Assembly (NCBI RefSeq): GCF_009688945.1
Contig: NZ_AP021874.1
Coordinates: 5,270,001 to 5,334,000 of the forward strand
DNA: 64,000 nt
Reading direction: 5' to 3'
Source: Desulfosarcina alkanivorans
Lineage (GTDB): Bacteria > Desulfobacterota > Desulfobacteria > Desulfobacterales > Desulfosarcinaceae
Under the pieces are notes generated by a model that ran no database searches, was not told the origin of the DNA, and saw only the letters and a list, made by a program, of their open reading frames with translations. The position numbers and the translations under genes are program-made. Shown one piece after another: positions 34,665 through 43,395 of this stretch; within the stretch, counting starts at the first letter, position 1, and each line of letters opens with the position of its first letter.

Positions 34665-36353
34665 TCAGTTGCCGGCGCTGAATTCCGTTCCCACAATCCC
34701 CAGGTATCGGAGCAGAACGCTGTCCTGGCCGAATCGGATGTCGGCAGTGTTGTTGGGAGGAATGTGGACAGTGATTCGGATCCGGTCTCCGGAATGGAGG
34801 GTGTACATGGTTTCACCGGCACTGTTGCTGGCCCCCTGTCTGGGATTGACCATCAGGATTCCATGGTTGATAAAGGCCTGAACGGGAAACGGGCTTTCGA
34901 CAAGCGACACCAGTTCGAGACCCGGAAGCTGGCGGGCGTCAAGGGAGAACCCGCCCACTGGAAACCCCTGTTCCGCGTTGGGCCCGGGCAGGGCCCGGAC
35001 CGTGATCTTCGGGTTGGCTTCCATGAGAAAAACCAGCTGATTGGGCGCCCATGGTGTCCGGTACATGCCGGTCTGGCGGCCATCTTCAAGGATGTCGGAT
35101 GCCCCGCTGGACAGAACACAGCCGTAGGCGGCCAGCCAGATATCATTGGCCGGCTGCATCTGTAAAACGATCTCCCATTCATAGGTGGCTTCGGACCAGC
35201 TGGTGGTCAGTGCCGAAAAGAAGGTGTCCGAACCGGTCGAATAGCAGGGGTCCGGAACCACGTCGCCGGCATTGGTGGAAAAGTATTCCGTGGATGAGAA
35301 ATCACTGTCGTCGTTGATGCGGGCATAGGTGCTGTCGCGGCTGAAATCGATAATCCGTCCCATCAACGCGTCCCGGAAGAAATTTTCGCTGTCATCCCCC
35401 GCCGCGTCGAATTCCGGGCGGTTGATATCATATACGATCTGGGGGTAGCGGCAACGGGACGCATTGTCCTGGAAGTCCGTGGCTTCAATCGCCGCGCTGA
35501 ACTGAAGGCTCGTGTTGATCTGGGTGACGGTAATGCCGACAGGATCGATCGTGCCGGGCACGAAAGGCGTGATGGACACCGTTGCATTGGATACCTCCGT
35601 CACGTCAACCGACGCGAGTCCGCTCTCCAGGTCCTGCACTTCGAACAGGACCTGCGTGGGGGGGCCGGGGATCGTTGACACGATGCCGCACACCGGTGGG
35701 GTTTCGTCCAGGGCCGCGTTGACGGAGTAATTGCAGGCGGACTCCGCTCCGGCCGTGTCCGTGGCCAGGAGAACCACGCGCATGTCCGCATTTTCGTTCA
35801 CCCGGGTCGCCGTTCCCTGAACCGGACCGGTATATCCCACCGAAAAATCGGGGATGTCGACATCGGCGTTGGACGCCTCCAGGACGGTGATCGACTGCAG
35901 GCCGGTGTCGCTGTCCCTGACGGTGAAAACAACACTGAGCGGCGGTCCCGGGTTTTCACTCGACACCGAACATACCGGCGGCTCATTGGTGGGTGTGGCG
36001 GGCCTGGAATAGGAACACCGGTCCGAATTGCCCAGGGTGTTGGTGTACTCAAGAACCACCCGGAAGTCCATGTTGGGGTTGATGCGGGTGGCCGTGACGG
36101 TCACGGCGAAGGGCGTGCCGATCGGAAAGGTCGGTATATTGACGGATGCGTTGACGGCTTCGACAACACCGATCCCCTCCAGCCCATATATCGTGCCGCC
36201 ATTTTCCTGGATACGGAACTGGACCCGGAGCGGCGGACCTTCGCTGACGTCGGCGATTTCGCACCCGGCCTCCACCTGCGCGATGCCCAGGAGAAAAAAG
36301 GAGCCAACGACCCCAAGGATTAAAAAGCTGGCAAGTCGCATTGCGGTTTTCAT
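34665..36353 (-). CDS. Secreted repeat protein with C-terminal family A domain
   Basis: A 562-residue exported protein. The signal peptide ends near QVEAGCEIA. Three tandem beta repeats of about 90 residues follow, each opening with PPL/PPT and a strand (VQFRIQENGG, VVFTVRDSDTG, VLFEVQDLESG), then a turn like EAVNASVNIPTFPIG or EASNADVDIPDFSVG. From about residue 290 the protein turns into a diverged family A domain: FDAAGDDSENFFRDAL, ATYEWEIVLQMQPANDIWL, RTPWAPNQLVF, DARQLPGLELVSLVE, GETMYTLHSGDRIRI and DSVLLRYLGIVGTEF. It sits 59 bases after the parvulin gene in the same direction. The start is one of two adjacent ATGs after GGAGG. Confidence 0.83.
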   Translation of the reverse strand: MKTAMRLASFLILGVVGSFFLLGIAQVEAGCEIADVSEGPPLRVQFRIQENGGTIYGLEGIGVVEAVNASVNIPTFPIGTPFAVTVTATRINPNMDFRVVLEYTNTLGNSDRCSYSRPATPTNEPPVCSVSSENPGPPLSVVFTVRDSDTGLQSITVLEASNADVDIPDFSVGYTGPVQGTATRVNENADMRVVLLATDTAGAESACNYSVNAALDETPPVCGIVSTIPGPPTQVLFEVQDLESGLASVDVTEVSNATVSITPFVPGTIDPVGITVTQINTSLQFSAAIEATDFQDNASRCRYPQIVYDINRPEFDAAGDDSENFFRDALMGRIIDFSRDSTYARINDDSDFSSTEYFSTNAGDVVPDPCYSTGSDTFFSALTTSWSEATYEWEIVLQMQPANDIWLAAYGCVLSSGASDILEDGRQTGMYRTPWAPNQLVFLMEANPKITVRALPGPNAEQGFPVGGFSLDARQLPGLELVSLVESPFPVQAFINHGILMVNPRQGASNSAGETMYTLHSGDRIRITVHIPPNNTADIRFGQDSVLLRYLGIVGTEFSAGN

Positions 36354-36412
36354 CATCCCCCTCCTTTGGGTTTGACAGTCGGCTCCGGTCGGCAGTGGCA
36401 GATCCATCAAAA

Positions 36413-37279
36413 TCAGAGCCGGTTTTTATAGATTTCTATTTGTGCGTCCTTTTCTATGACTCCAACCATATCCTGGTACGCCTGGGCGTCCTTTTCCTTT
36501 GTCAGGGCGCCCTTTATCTGTTCGCGCACTTCTTCATAGGGGCGGTGTCTGTTCCTGAAAATCTTATCGACCTGCAAAATATGATAACCGTATCGTGATT
36601 TGACGATGTCGCTGTGTTCGCCCTCATCGAGTACGAACAAGACCTTTTCCAGTTGAGGAAGGCTCTTTCCCTTTTCGATGGTTCCCATGCTGCCCCCCTC
36701 GAGTGCCATGGGCAGATCGATGGAGTAGGTTTTGGCCAGTTCGGTAAAATTGCCGCCGTTTTTAAGCTTGCCCAAAACCATCCGGGCATCCTCCTGGCTT
36801 CTCAGAAGGATGTGACTGGCCTCGACCGTGGGAGGTGCCATGAACTGGTTGATATGGGCCTGGTAGTACTTTTTCATCTCATGATCGGTGATTTTTAGTT
36901 TGCTGCCGATCTTTTCGTTCAGATAATACTGAAGCACCATCTGGTCCTCAAATGCCTTCACCCGCTGCCGGATGATGGGCGTTTTGCGGATTTCGGCAAT
37001 TTCACTCTGGCTCAGTATCAATTTGCGGCGAATAATACCGTTGAGCAATTCCAGCTTTTCATTGTCATCGATGCTGAGCTGGTGGGTTTTCTTTTTGTAC
37101 TGCTCGATGAGGGCCAGCAGTTCGGATTGCTGGATGGGTATGTCGTTGACCACGGCAACCACGGTGTCAACGGGTTCATCCGCCACCGATCCGGAGACGG
37201 GTCCAAACAGCATCAGCAGTAAAATCGAACTGGACGAAAGAATGAACAGGGGGAGTATCGCTTTGGAAATTGGTTTCAT
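36413..37279 (-). CDS. Exported parvulin-type peptidyl-prolyl isomerase
   Basis: Periplasmic folding catalyst or chaperone of 288 residues, of the SurA/PrsA/PpiC type. A signal segment (ILPLFILSSSSILLLMLFG) precedes a SurA-like N-terminal helical domain (DTVVAVVNDIPIQQSELL) and a parvulin domain (about 140-240) with VEASHILLRSQEDA, LAKTYSIDLPMALEGGSMG, LPQLEKVLFVLDEGEHSDIVKSRYGYHILQV. It probably assists folding of the secreted proteins encoded around it. Only 15 bases separate it from the upstream HEAT-repeat gene. ATG 37279 gives the signal peptide; a GTG two codons earlier is also possible. Confidence 0.9.
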   Translation of the reverse strand: MKPISKAILPLFILSSSSILLLMLFGPVSGSVADEPVDTVVAVVNDIPIQQSELLALIEQYKKKTHQLSIDDNEKLELLNGIIRRKLILSQSEIAEIRKTPIIRQRVKAFEDQMVLQYYLNEKIGSKLKITDHEMKKYYQAHINQFMAPPTVEASHILLRSQEDARMVLGKLKNGGNFTELAKTYSIDLPMALEGGSMGTIEKGKSLPQLEKVLFVLDEGEHSDIVKSRYGYHILQVDKIFRNRHRPYEEVREQIKGALTKEKDAQAYQDMVGVIEKDAQIEIYKNRL

Positions 37280-37294
37280 GGGCACACTTTCTTT

Positions 37295-38698
37295 CTATGA
37301 CTGAGGAATTCGTTGATTGATGAACTTTATGGAAATTTCCGCTTGCTGGCTGATGAACTGGTCCTCGTGTTCCGTGGCCTTCTGCAGGTCCGCCAAGTCT
37401 GATTCGTCAACGAAGATCGAGGAAAAAAAGAAGGCTGTCCTTCTGATTTTTTCGTCTTCACTGTACCAGAGCTCCTTGAGGGGTTTGTAGGTGTCCGGTG
37501 TGGCGTACTGGGCAAACGCATACAGCGCCGCCTCCTGGACCAGGATGTCGCTGGAGTGCAGTTTGGGCTCCAGCGCTTCGGCCAGGTTCTCTTTGGCGCC
37601 GACGTCTTTCAGGGTGTCGATGGCCGCTTTCTGGATTTCGGGGTCGCTGCTGTCCAGCAGGGGCAGGACACTGGCGGCCACGCTGCTGCGGACGCTGCCG
37701 CTTGCATTCACGGTGTTGGTCGCCAGGATGCTCAACATGTTGATCTTATCTTCTTTGGGAATGGCTTCGTTTTGCAGTGTGCTGCCATAGATCTCGCTGG
37801 CCGCGGGGCTCTGGGCCAGGACGGCCAGGGCGGCGCCGGACAGCTTTCCTTCCAGCAGTGCATTGGCCAGCAGTTCATTCTGGCGGGGATCATTCTGGCG
37901 GGACAATGCCCACACCCCTGCGGCCTGGGTTTCCTCTGCCGGCGCGTCCAGGCTCTGGGCCAGGATCTGGAACGCTTCAGGGGTATCAATGGTGGAAAGA
38001 ATGGCCAGCGCGTTTTTCTGGGTTTTGGGGTCCTGGGACGTTTTAACGATGTCGTCCAGCAGCGAAACACTTTCGGGTGTGGCGGCAAAAGACAGGGCCC
38101 GGGCCGCCATGGCCTTGCTTTCCTCGTAGGGTTCCGCGATGAACTCGGCGATGAGGGGCAGCAGCTTCTCTTCGTCGCCGATCATGGCGGCGGTCACCAG
38201 GGCACTTCCTTTCTGGTTAAAATCGGGATCCCGGGCTTTTTCGGCCAGAATCCGGAAAATCTCTTCTTTCAGTTCATCATCGCCGAGCGCGATGGTCCCC
38301 AAGGCATCGATGGCCTCGGACAGGAGGGCCGGGTCGTCACCGTCCAGGAACGTGGCCAGCCGGGCAACACTCTCTTCGGTCGCCTGTTTGCGAAGACTCA
38401 ATATGGTTTCAATGCCGGCCGCGGTCGTATCCTCGGCTGCCGGGCCGGTGTCCCGGGTGTGAGAACCGTGCTGGTCTCCCTTGGCGGTCTTCGCCATGGA
38501 TGGCTTCACAACGGCGGGTGGTTCTTTAGTTTCCGCGGTCTGCCTGTCGGCCCCTTGCGCCGGTGACGCATCCGATGAGGCGGCCGACTGTTCGTTGTTT
38601 TGAGAGGATTGATTGTGGGCCCAGAGGCCGACACCGAGTAACAGGCAGATACTAAGAACTGCGAACACACCGAATTTAAGAGTCTTTTTGTCGCTCAT
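37295..38698 (-). CDS. Membrane-anchored HEAT-repeat protein
   Basis: A 467-residue protein with one N-terminal membrane helix (FGVFAVLSICLLLGVGLWA), a low-complexity linker rich in Ser, Ala and Gln (about 30-85), then helical HEAT/PBS-lyase-type repeats to the end: VARLATFLDGDDPALLSEAIDALGTIALGDDE, LLPLIAEFIAEPYEESKAMAARAL, and similar. Such scaffolds bind other proteins. GGAGG lies before ATG 38698. It begins a run with the parvulin and the family A fusion, so it may be a periplasmic assembly scaffold for those secreted proteins; that is inference from position only. Confidence 0.87.
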   Translation of the reverse strand: MSDKKTLKFGVFAVLSICLLLGVGLWAHNQSSQNNEQSAASSDASPAQGADRQTAETKEPPAVVKPSMAKTAKGDQHGSHTRDTGPAAEDTTAAGIETILSLRKQATEESVARLATFLDGDDPALLSEAIDALGTIALGDDELKEEIFRILAEKARDPDFNQKGSALVTAAMIGDEEKLLPLIAEFIAEPYEESKAMAARALSFAATPESVSLLDDIVKTSQDPKTQKNALAILSTIDTPEAFQILAQSLDAPAEETQAAGVWALSRQNDPRQNELLANALLEGKLSGAALAVLAQSPAASEIYGSTLQNEAIPKEDKINMLSILATNTVNASGSVRSSVAASVLPLLDSSDPEIQKAAIDTLKDVGAKENLAEALEPKLHSSDILVQEAALYAFAQYATPDTYKPLKELWYSEDEKIRRTAFFFSSIFVDESDLADLQKATEHEDQFISQQAEISIKFINQRIPQS

Positions 38699-38847
38699 GG
38701 TCAATCCTCCAAACTGTCGTCCACCTGGGTATGAATCAACGAACGCTCTTTTATAAAGGTCGGGTGAATACCCAGGATGAGAAAACCTTTGAAAACCGGC
38801 TCAGGTCGTCTGTAAAACTGAACCCCACCATCGCAAAGAAGCGATGT

Positions 38848-38883
38848 GCCCGCGAAGGGAAACAACCATTTCCCTTCGCGGGC
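38848..38883 (-). terminator. Hairpin after family A gene 2
   Basis: GCCCGCGAAGGGAAA (38848-38862) and TTTCCCTTCGCGGGC (38869-38883) form a perfect 15-bp stem with a six-base loop, 32 bases after the gene stop on the minus strand. The arms differ from the hairpin at 30020 at paired positions, so the fold has been kept while sequence changed. No T run follows. Confidence 0.65.
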
Positions 38884-38914
38884 CTTGCCGGTTGGCAATC
38901 AACGGTCAGTATAA

Positions 38915-39769
38915 CTATAAGAAGTTATAGTAGTAAGTTCCGACGATGCCGATGTACTTCAGGATGACGTTGTCCGGACCGTAGAAAATGTCGGTCGGGT
39001 TGGGGTTGACATAGACCTGCACCTGCATGATGTCACCCTGTTTGAGGGCGTACATGGTTTCACCCTGGGTGTTTTTCACACCGGTCTCGGGCATGACCAT
39101 GATGATTCCCTCGCTCCACAGGGCCTTGGAGGTATAGAAGGCCTCGATCAGCGGAACGGGCGGATCCAGTCCGGGAAGCGGACGGGCATCCATGGTGAAG
39201 GGGGCGGTGAACCCCGGGGTGGGGTATTCTCCCGGCCAGGCGGTGACGCTGATGACGGGGTTCTGGTTGGGGGTGAAGAAGAGCTGTCCCCAGGGCGCCC
39301 GGTAGCGGCCGGTCTGCTCGGCGCTTTCCCACACGTCAAAGGTGTTGTGTTTCAGAACGCAGTCGTAGATGTTGAGGTTGATGTCGCTCTCGGGCTTCAT
39401 CTGCAGGACGATCCGCCATTCGTAGGTGGCTTCGTTCCAGGCATCTGTCATGGCGCTCAGGTAGGGACCTTCGTAACCGAATTCACCGAAACACGGATCC
39501 GGAAACCCCTGGCCGGCGCTGGTGTCGAACAGCTCGCTCAGGCAGTAGGGGCCGAGGCAAAAGCCTCTGAAGTCACTGTAAAAATTGATCGGTCCGTACG
39601 GGCCGACATTGTTGTTGATGACCTGGCCGTACTGGATCGGGTTGTTAATGGCGAATACGTTGAAGGAATCGTCGCCGACGGCGTCAAACTCCGGAACGTT
39701 TCCCGCCCACGCCGGCATGCTCAGTGCCAGTGCAGCAATTAAAAGAATGGTAAATTTGGCAATCTTCAT
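38915..39769 (-). CDS. Unrecognised secreted protein, family A copy 2
   Basis: A 284-residue exported protein almost identical in its central and C-terminal parts to the 30098 gene. Differences gather in the mature N-terminal region (FYSDFRGFCLGPYCLSELFD in place of DYSDFRFACLGPYCASEMFF), a short insertion EGPY near residue 110, and the last residues (TYYYNFL). Signal peptide, ATYEWRIVLQMKPESDINL and GPDNVILKYIGIVGTYY are kept. Long stretches of DNA match exactly, so the duplication is recent or is kept uniform by gene conversion. ATG 39769 follows AGGAGG. Function unknown. Confidence 0.85.
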   Translation of the reverse strand: MKIAKFTILLIAALALSMPAWAGNVPEFDAVGDDSFNVFAINNPIQYGQVINNNVGPYGPINFYSDFRGFCLGPYCLSELFDTSAGQGFPDPCFGEFGYEGPYLSAMTDAWNEATYEWRIVLQMKPESDINLNIYDCVLKHNTFDVWESAEQTGRYRAPWGQLFFTPNQNPVISVTAWPGEYPTPGFTAPFTMDARPLPGLDPPVPLIEAFYTSKALWSEGIIMVMPETGVKNTQGETMYALKQGDIMQVQVYVNPNPTDIFYGPDNVILKYIGIVGTYYYNFL

Positions 39770-40080
39770 TTTGTTCCTCCTTCTGGTAGACAGTTACGTG
39801 CTCACAGATCAGAATATCCAATCAATTTGCCTCTTACCGTTTGGTTTACCACCTCCCTTCTCCACTTAAACCGTGGCCAACCACTTGGGTTTACAACAAC
39901 CGGTTGAATTTCCTGCCCATTGCCTCGTTGTTGAGCAGGAATTCATCCATTCTTCGTGAAACAAAACATATGTCGGCGTTCTCTTTTCAATTTTTCATGT
40001 ATCCCTGAATATGACGGGGAAACATCTTTGACGCCTTATATGCATTCTTAACAGACCGGGTATTACAAATAGATTACAAA
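39770..40080 (-). promoter_or_regulatory. Conserved leader of family A copy 2
   Basis: Mirrors the leader of copy 1: CTGGTAGACAGTTACGTGCT by the ribosome site, GGTTTACCACCTCC near 39841, and the 30-base element at 40048-40077 (TTAACAGAC to AATAGATTAC). The element lies 279 bases before the start codon here and 250 in copy 1. Sequence between blocks has diverged, so the blocks may be under selection. Confidence 0.6.
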
Positions 40081-40177
40081 ACCTGTTTTTTCTCAACATT
40101 GTCCCTGCAAGTACTCTCCACTGGCTGCGAAGGCATGGCCCGTTGCCATTTCGCCCAGGCCCCCGAAGTAACTGACG

Positions 40178-40927
40178 CTACAGGGGTGCTTCCATGATGC
40201 AATTTTTCAAGACCTCGGTTTCTTTCGAAGGCCGCAGTCCATATCCATATGACAGAACCGTTTTGCACCGCCTGTAGGTGGAAAGCGCTTCGGATTTAAG
40301 GCCCAGCCTGAAGTAGCAGGCCATCAGCCGCCTGTAGGCTTCTTCATCCATCCCGTCTATTTCCAGGCTTCTCTGATAGCATTCCACGGCCATTTTAAGA
40401 TCATCCGCTTCTTCAAGATAATGGCCGAGCTTGCCGACACATCGCATGTACTTGCTTCTTATCCTTTCGCGCAGCACCACGGTCCATGGTTCCTGACTGT
40501 CTTCTTCCAGAAAATTTCCTTTGAAGAGGTCAATGGCTCTTCGCGACGTCTCGATGGCGTGTTCCCTCTTTCCCAGCTCCCAAAACCGGTCGGCATTTCC
40601 ACACAGTCGTTCAAACTGCCAGACATCGACGGCGCAAAGATCCTGGTTCAGGGCCAGACAGCCACGCTCAAGCAGGATTACTTCCGCCTTCCCCAAAAGC
40701 TTGCGAAGCCGGTGAAGGGTCGTTGCCAGGTTTTGCAGCGCCTTGTCCCCCTCCGAGTCCGGCCAGAGCGCATCGGCGATGGTTTCTTTCGGAACGCCGC
40801 GGCCGCCCATGGAAATAAGGGCCTTGGCCAGGAGTATGGGCTGGTTCCTGGCTTTTCTGGCAAAACTGACCGGCGTGCCATTTTTCACCAGAGAGAATCG
40901 GCCTAATGTGAAAATTTGTATGTACAT
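40178..40927 (-). CDS. BTAD/SARP-type transcriptional regulator
   Basis: A 249-residue cytoplasmic regulator. The N-terminal winged helix (about 1-95) reads IQIFTLGRFSLVKNGTPVSF, KARNQPILLAKALISMGGRG, IADALWPDSEGDKALQNLATTLHRLRKLLG, the OmpR-like fold with the BTAD-associated ALWPD motif. The bacterial transcriptional activation domain follows (about 100-245), a TPR-like bundle with DVWQFERLCG, RAIDLFKGNFLEED, RERIRSKYMRCVGKLGHYLE and YGLRPSKET. No AAA or sensor domain is attached. It lies directly upstream of family A copy 2 in the same direction and is the only DNA-binding regulator in the exported-protein block, hence a candidate controller of it. Confidence 0.88.
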   Translation of the reverse strand: MYIQIFTLGRFSLVKNGTPVSFARKARNQPILLAKALISMGGRGVPKETIADALWPDSEGDKALQNLATTLHRLRKLLGKAEVILLERGCLALNQDLCAVDVWQFERLCGNADRFWELGKREHAIETSRRAIDLFKGNFLEEDSQEPWTVVLRERIRSKYMRCVGKLGHYLEEADDLKMAVECYQRSLEIDGMDEEAYRRLMACYFRLGLKSEALSTYRRCKTVLSYGYGLRPSKETEVLKNCIMEAPL

Positions 40928-42494
40928 GTTGCTTTCATCCGAGCCATTCGTAGCTGTTAGAATCGTCGGTGCATCGCTTCAGAAAACCGTCCTCGCGGGA
41001 CCTGTGAAACAGTTAAAAGGTCCGTGAAGCAATGGCCTGCGGTTAATTTCCAGTGGTTCCGCGAAAGGAAAAATAAAAAGAAGATGCCTCATTGCCATTA
41101 ATGGCGCGCAACAGTTCCGGTCCTAACAAGCTGCACAACTTGAATCACGCACCTTGCGGAGACATCCAGGCACAACGCAACGGCCAGAGGGCGCTGGTGA
41201 AGTTGATCGACATACTTAAAACCGGAGGAGGGGTCGCTTATTGGAAAACAACGGTCGCATCAGTGCAGACAGAATCATCAACTTCCCCAAACGGCTTAGC
41301 GGTCTCGCTGGCCGAAAGGTTCTATGGATCATCACACCATTTTTGCCCAGCACAACCGGCAGTCGCGGGGCTGGTTTAATAAATTGAACAAGTAATAGAA
41401 GTATTGTTTTTCATCTGTTGTACCAAAATTGAAACGGGAGAACTGCCGTCGGTGGGATCTGGGAGCTGTCACGCAAGATGCTCCAACTTTGGTAGGAAGT
41501 GTTATAGCATAGTATATGCCAATAGAGAAGATTAATTGGTATGGTGCCTTGATTCTGGCTCGTCTTGAAAAAACCGTGCTTGAAAAATAAAAAATTTCAA
41601 AACAATACAGTATGTTGAAAATCAGATGCAGAGGGGGAAGGAGCCGTCGTCCGGAAGCCGGGCAATGGAATTGATCTCTGATCGAATAAAAATATATGAA
41701 AACTATGTAATAAAAATGAAAAAATATACATAGTTTCTGTAACCTTTTTGTAATATCACTCTCCTCCCGGCCACTGCTCTGACATGGCCTTTGATTTTTT
41801 TTTGTCATCGCGGATTATATTGCTCAGTCCATTTTTTTACCGGACCTTCTGCAATCGCAACGCATGGTTTTCCGTTGCCTCCGCCTTCCCGGGAAGACGT
41901 CCGGCCAAAGACCTGCTGCCTGTTCGATTTGCTTGCAACATCTGATAATTAAATTGAAATATCGCCAAAAAAGAACGAAAGGGGGCGTTTTGTGGTCCCT
42001 GCCTGCACCCCATGGACCTGATGGCCGGCCTTCCGCCGGACGAGAAAAACTCAAACGAATCACTGAAAACCTTAAACCGTTTTTCTTTTTGGGCCCGTCA
42101 CCTCCGCAGGTTCTCACCAATAGGGTTTGCACATTTTTTGCTTCCCTATTCAGTATTCATGCTCGCAAATAACCTGCACGCACTTTTTCCTGGCTGGTCA
42201 CCGTAAAATCACACTGTTGCTGTCTCCGTTCCCTGAAGGATTGCGAGTACCCTGCGACATCAAGGACCCCAACCGGTTACCATGATAGAACTGGCTGAGA
42301 TATTGTAAAGGAATCAGGCCCCCGCAAGCTGGAAAGACTTCGGCCCTGCTTCTTCGGGTTTTTTTGCTCCAGCAGGGTCTCGCTGGCAGCTCCGACACCG
42401 TGGCACGGTTTATCCTTCATCTGCGTACGACGGATGGAAGATTATTGAAGGTAATTGATTTAAAGCGAATCTGTCTTTGCGAGAGGATGATACA
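40928..42494. other. Long gap without a convincing gene
   Basis: About 1.57 kb between the BTAD regulator and the PEP-CTERM gene. GC content falls between about 41380 and 41830. Open frames here lack coding character and similarity I recognise. One short frame with a ribosome site is listed separately (41241). A TGGCACG at 42402 before the PEP-CTERM gene resembles the -24 half of a sigma-54 promoter but lacks the -12 GC. The stretch may hold decayed genes or a non-coding RNA. Confidence 0.5.
41241..41387 (+). CDS. Possible small protein or gene remnant
   Basis: A 48-codon frame starting TTG at 41241, with GGAGGAGG eight bases earlier. It reads ENNGRISADRIINFPKRL and VLWIITPFLPSTTG, which looks protein-like, but no family is recognised. 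It could be the end of a decayed gene. Weakly supported. Confidence 0.25.
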   Translation: MENNGRISADRIINFPKRLSGLAGRKVLWIITPFLPSTTGSRGAGLIN

Positions 42495-43304
42495 ATGAAA
42501 ATGACCTTAAGCCGTATCTTGCTGTCGACGGTTATTATTCTTGTCCTGGCGACAAACGGACTGGCCGTCTCCTTTTTTCTTGATGATGACATTTCAGACA
42601 ATCGTCTGGTATCCAATCGGGAATCCCTATCCGGATCATTCGGGATTCCATCGTCATGGTCGCAATTTGCACGCCCGGACGCCAGAAAAAATTTGACGGG
42701 GGGGACCCTGCATTTTTCATTTACGGACAACGACGACTTGATTAACGCCGGGTTTTTCCCTCAACAATGGGAAAGAACCGTCGAGGAAGACACCGTCCTT
42801 TTTGGAAGGAATTGTTTCGAGACGTTCAGGGACAGTTTTGAAATGGTGCGGGTTGACGCGCTGGGGAAAAGGGTATCCAGGCAAACCGGTTACCGAACTC
42901 AAATCACCAACAGCGACCGGCCGGATGACATTTTGGTCTATGAAACCCGGGGCCCCTTCGACTATGTGTATCAAACGCAATATTTCAACCGGACCATGGG
43001 CTGGGGCGGTGATATCGATTTTTCCATGAACGTTGACAGCTACTGGTTGGGACAACTCCTTGACAACGGATTTTTACAATACAACCTGAGCGCTTATATG
43101 GGCGACCTCATTTTCAAGTCCGCCCGCCTGGAACTCGACTTCGCATCAGACCCGTCTCCCGTTCCGGAGCCATCGACATTCCTTCTTCTCTCTGCCGGGT
43201 TCCTGCTGCTTGGAAAGGTCCGGGCCGGGGTTCGCCGAATTCCAGGAAAGCGGGGTTGTAGGCGTTCACAGGGTGCCGCATCCGCTTCGTTTCCGGCCAT
43301 TTGA
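42495..43304 (+). CDS. PEP-CTERM sorted secreted protein
   Basis: A 269-residue exported protein with a signal peptide (LSRILLSTVIILVLATNGLA) and a beta-rich body of unknown function (LTGGTLHFSFTDNDDLINAG, DSYWLGQLLDNGFLQYNLSAYMGDLIFKSARLELDF). The C-terminal part carries the PEP-CTERM tag: PVPEPSTFLLL, a hydrophobic helix LSAGFLLLGKV, then the basic cluster RAGVRR. Exosortase would cleave at PEP and attach the protein to surface polysaccharide. Unusually, about 22 further residues follow the basic cluster (IPGKRGCRRSQG to the end), where most family members stop. No exosortase gene is in the window. Confidence 0.85.
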   Translation: MKMTLSRILLSTVIILVLATNGLAVSFFLDDDISDNRLVSNRESLSGSFGIPSSWSQFARPDARKNLTGGTLHFSFTDNDDLINAGFFPQQWERTVEEDTVLFGRNCFETFRDSFEMVRVDALGKRVSRQTGYRTQITNSDRPDDILVYETRGPFDYVYQTQYFNRTMGWGGDIDFSMNVDSYWLGQLLDNGFLQYNLSAYMGDLIFKSARLELDFASDPSPVPEPSTFLLLSAGFLLLGKVRAGVRRIPGKRGCRRSQGAASASFPAI

Positions 43305-43395
43305 AGTCCCATTCGTACGTCTGCATGCCTGAAGCCTTGCCTCTACGGCACCCTGGTCGGCCCCCGTCCGCCTTCCTTTGAGATCGATCCCAGTA

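Noticed and set aside
41332..41808. 158-codon minus-strand frame in the long gap
   Set aside because: AT-rich, rich in Phe/Tyr/Ile from base composition, with no domain features.
42400..42420. Sigma-54 promoter before the PEP-CTERM gene
   Set aside because: TGGCACG is perfect for the -24 half, but the -12 GC is absent (ATCC at the needed spacing).
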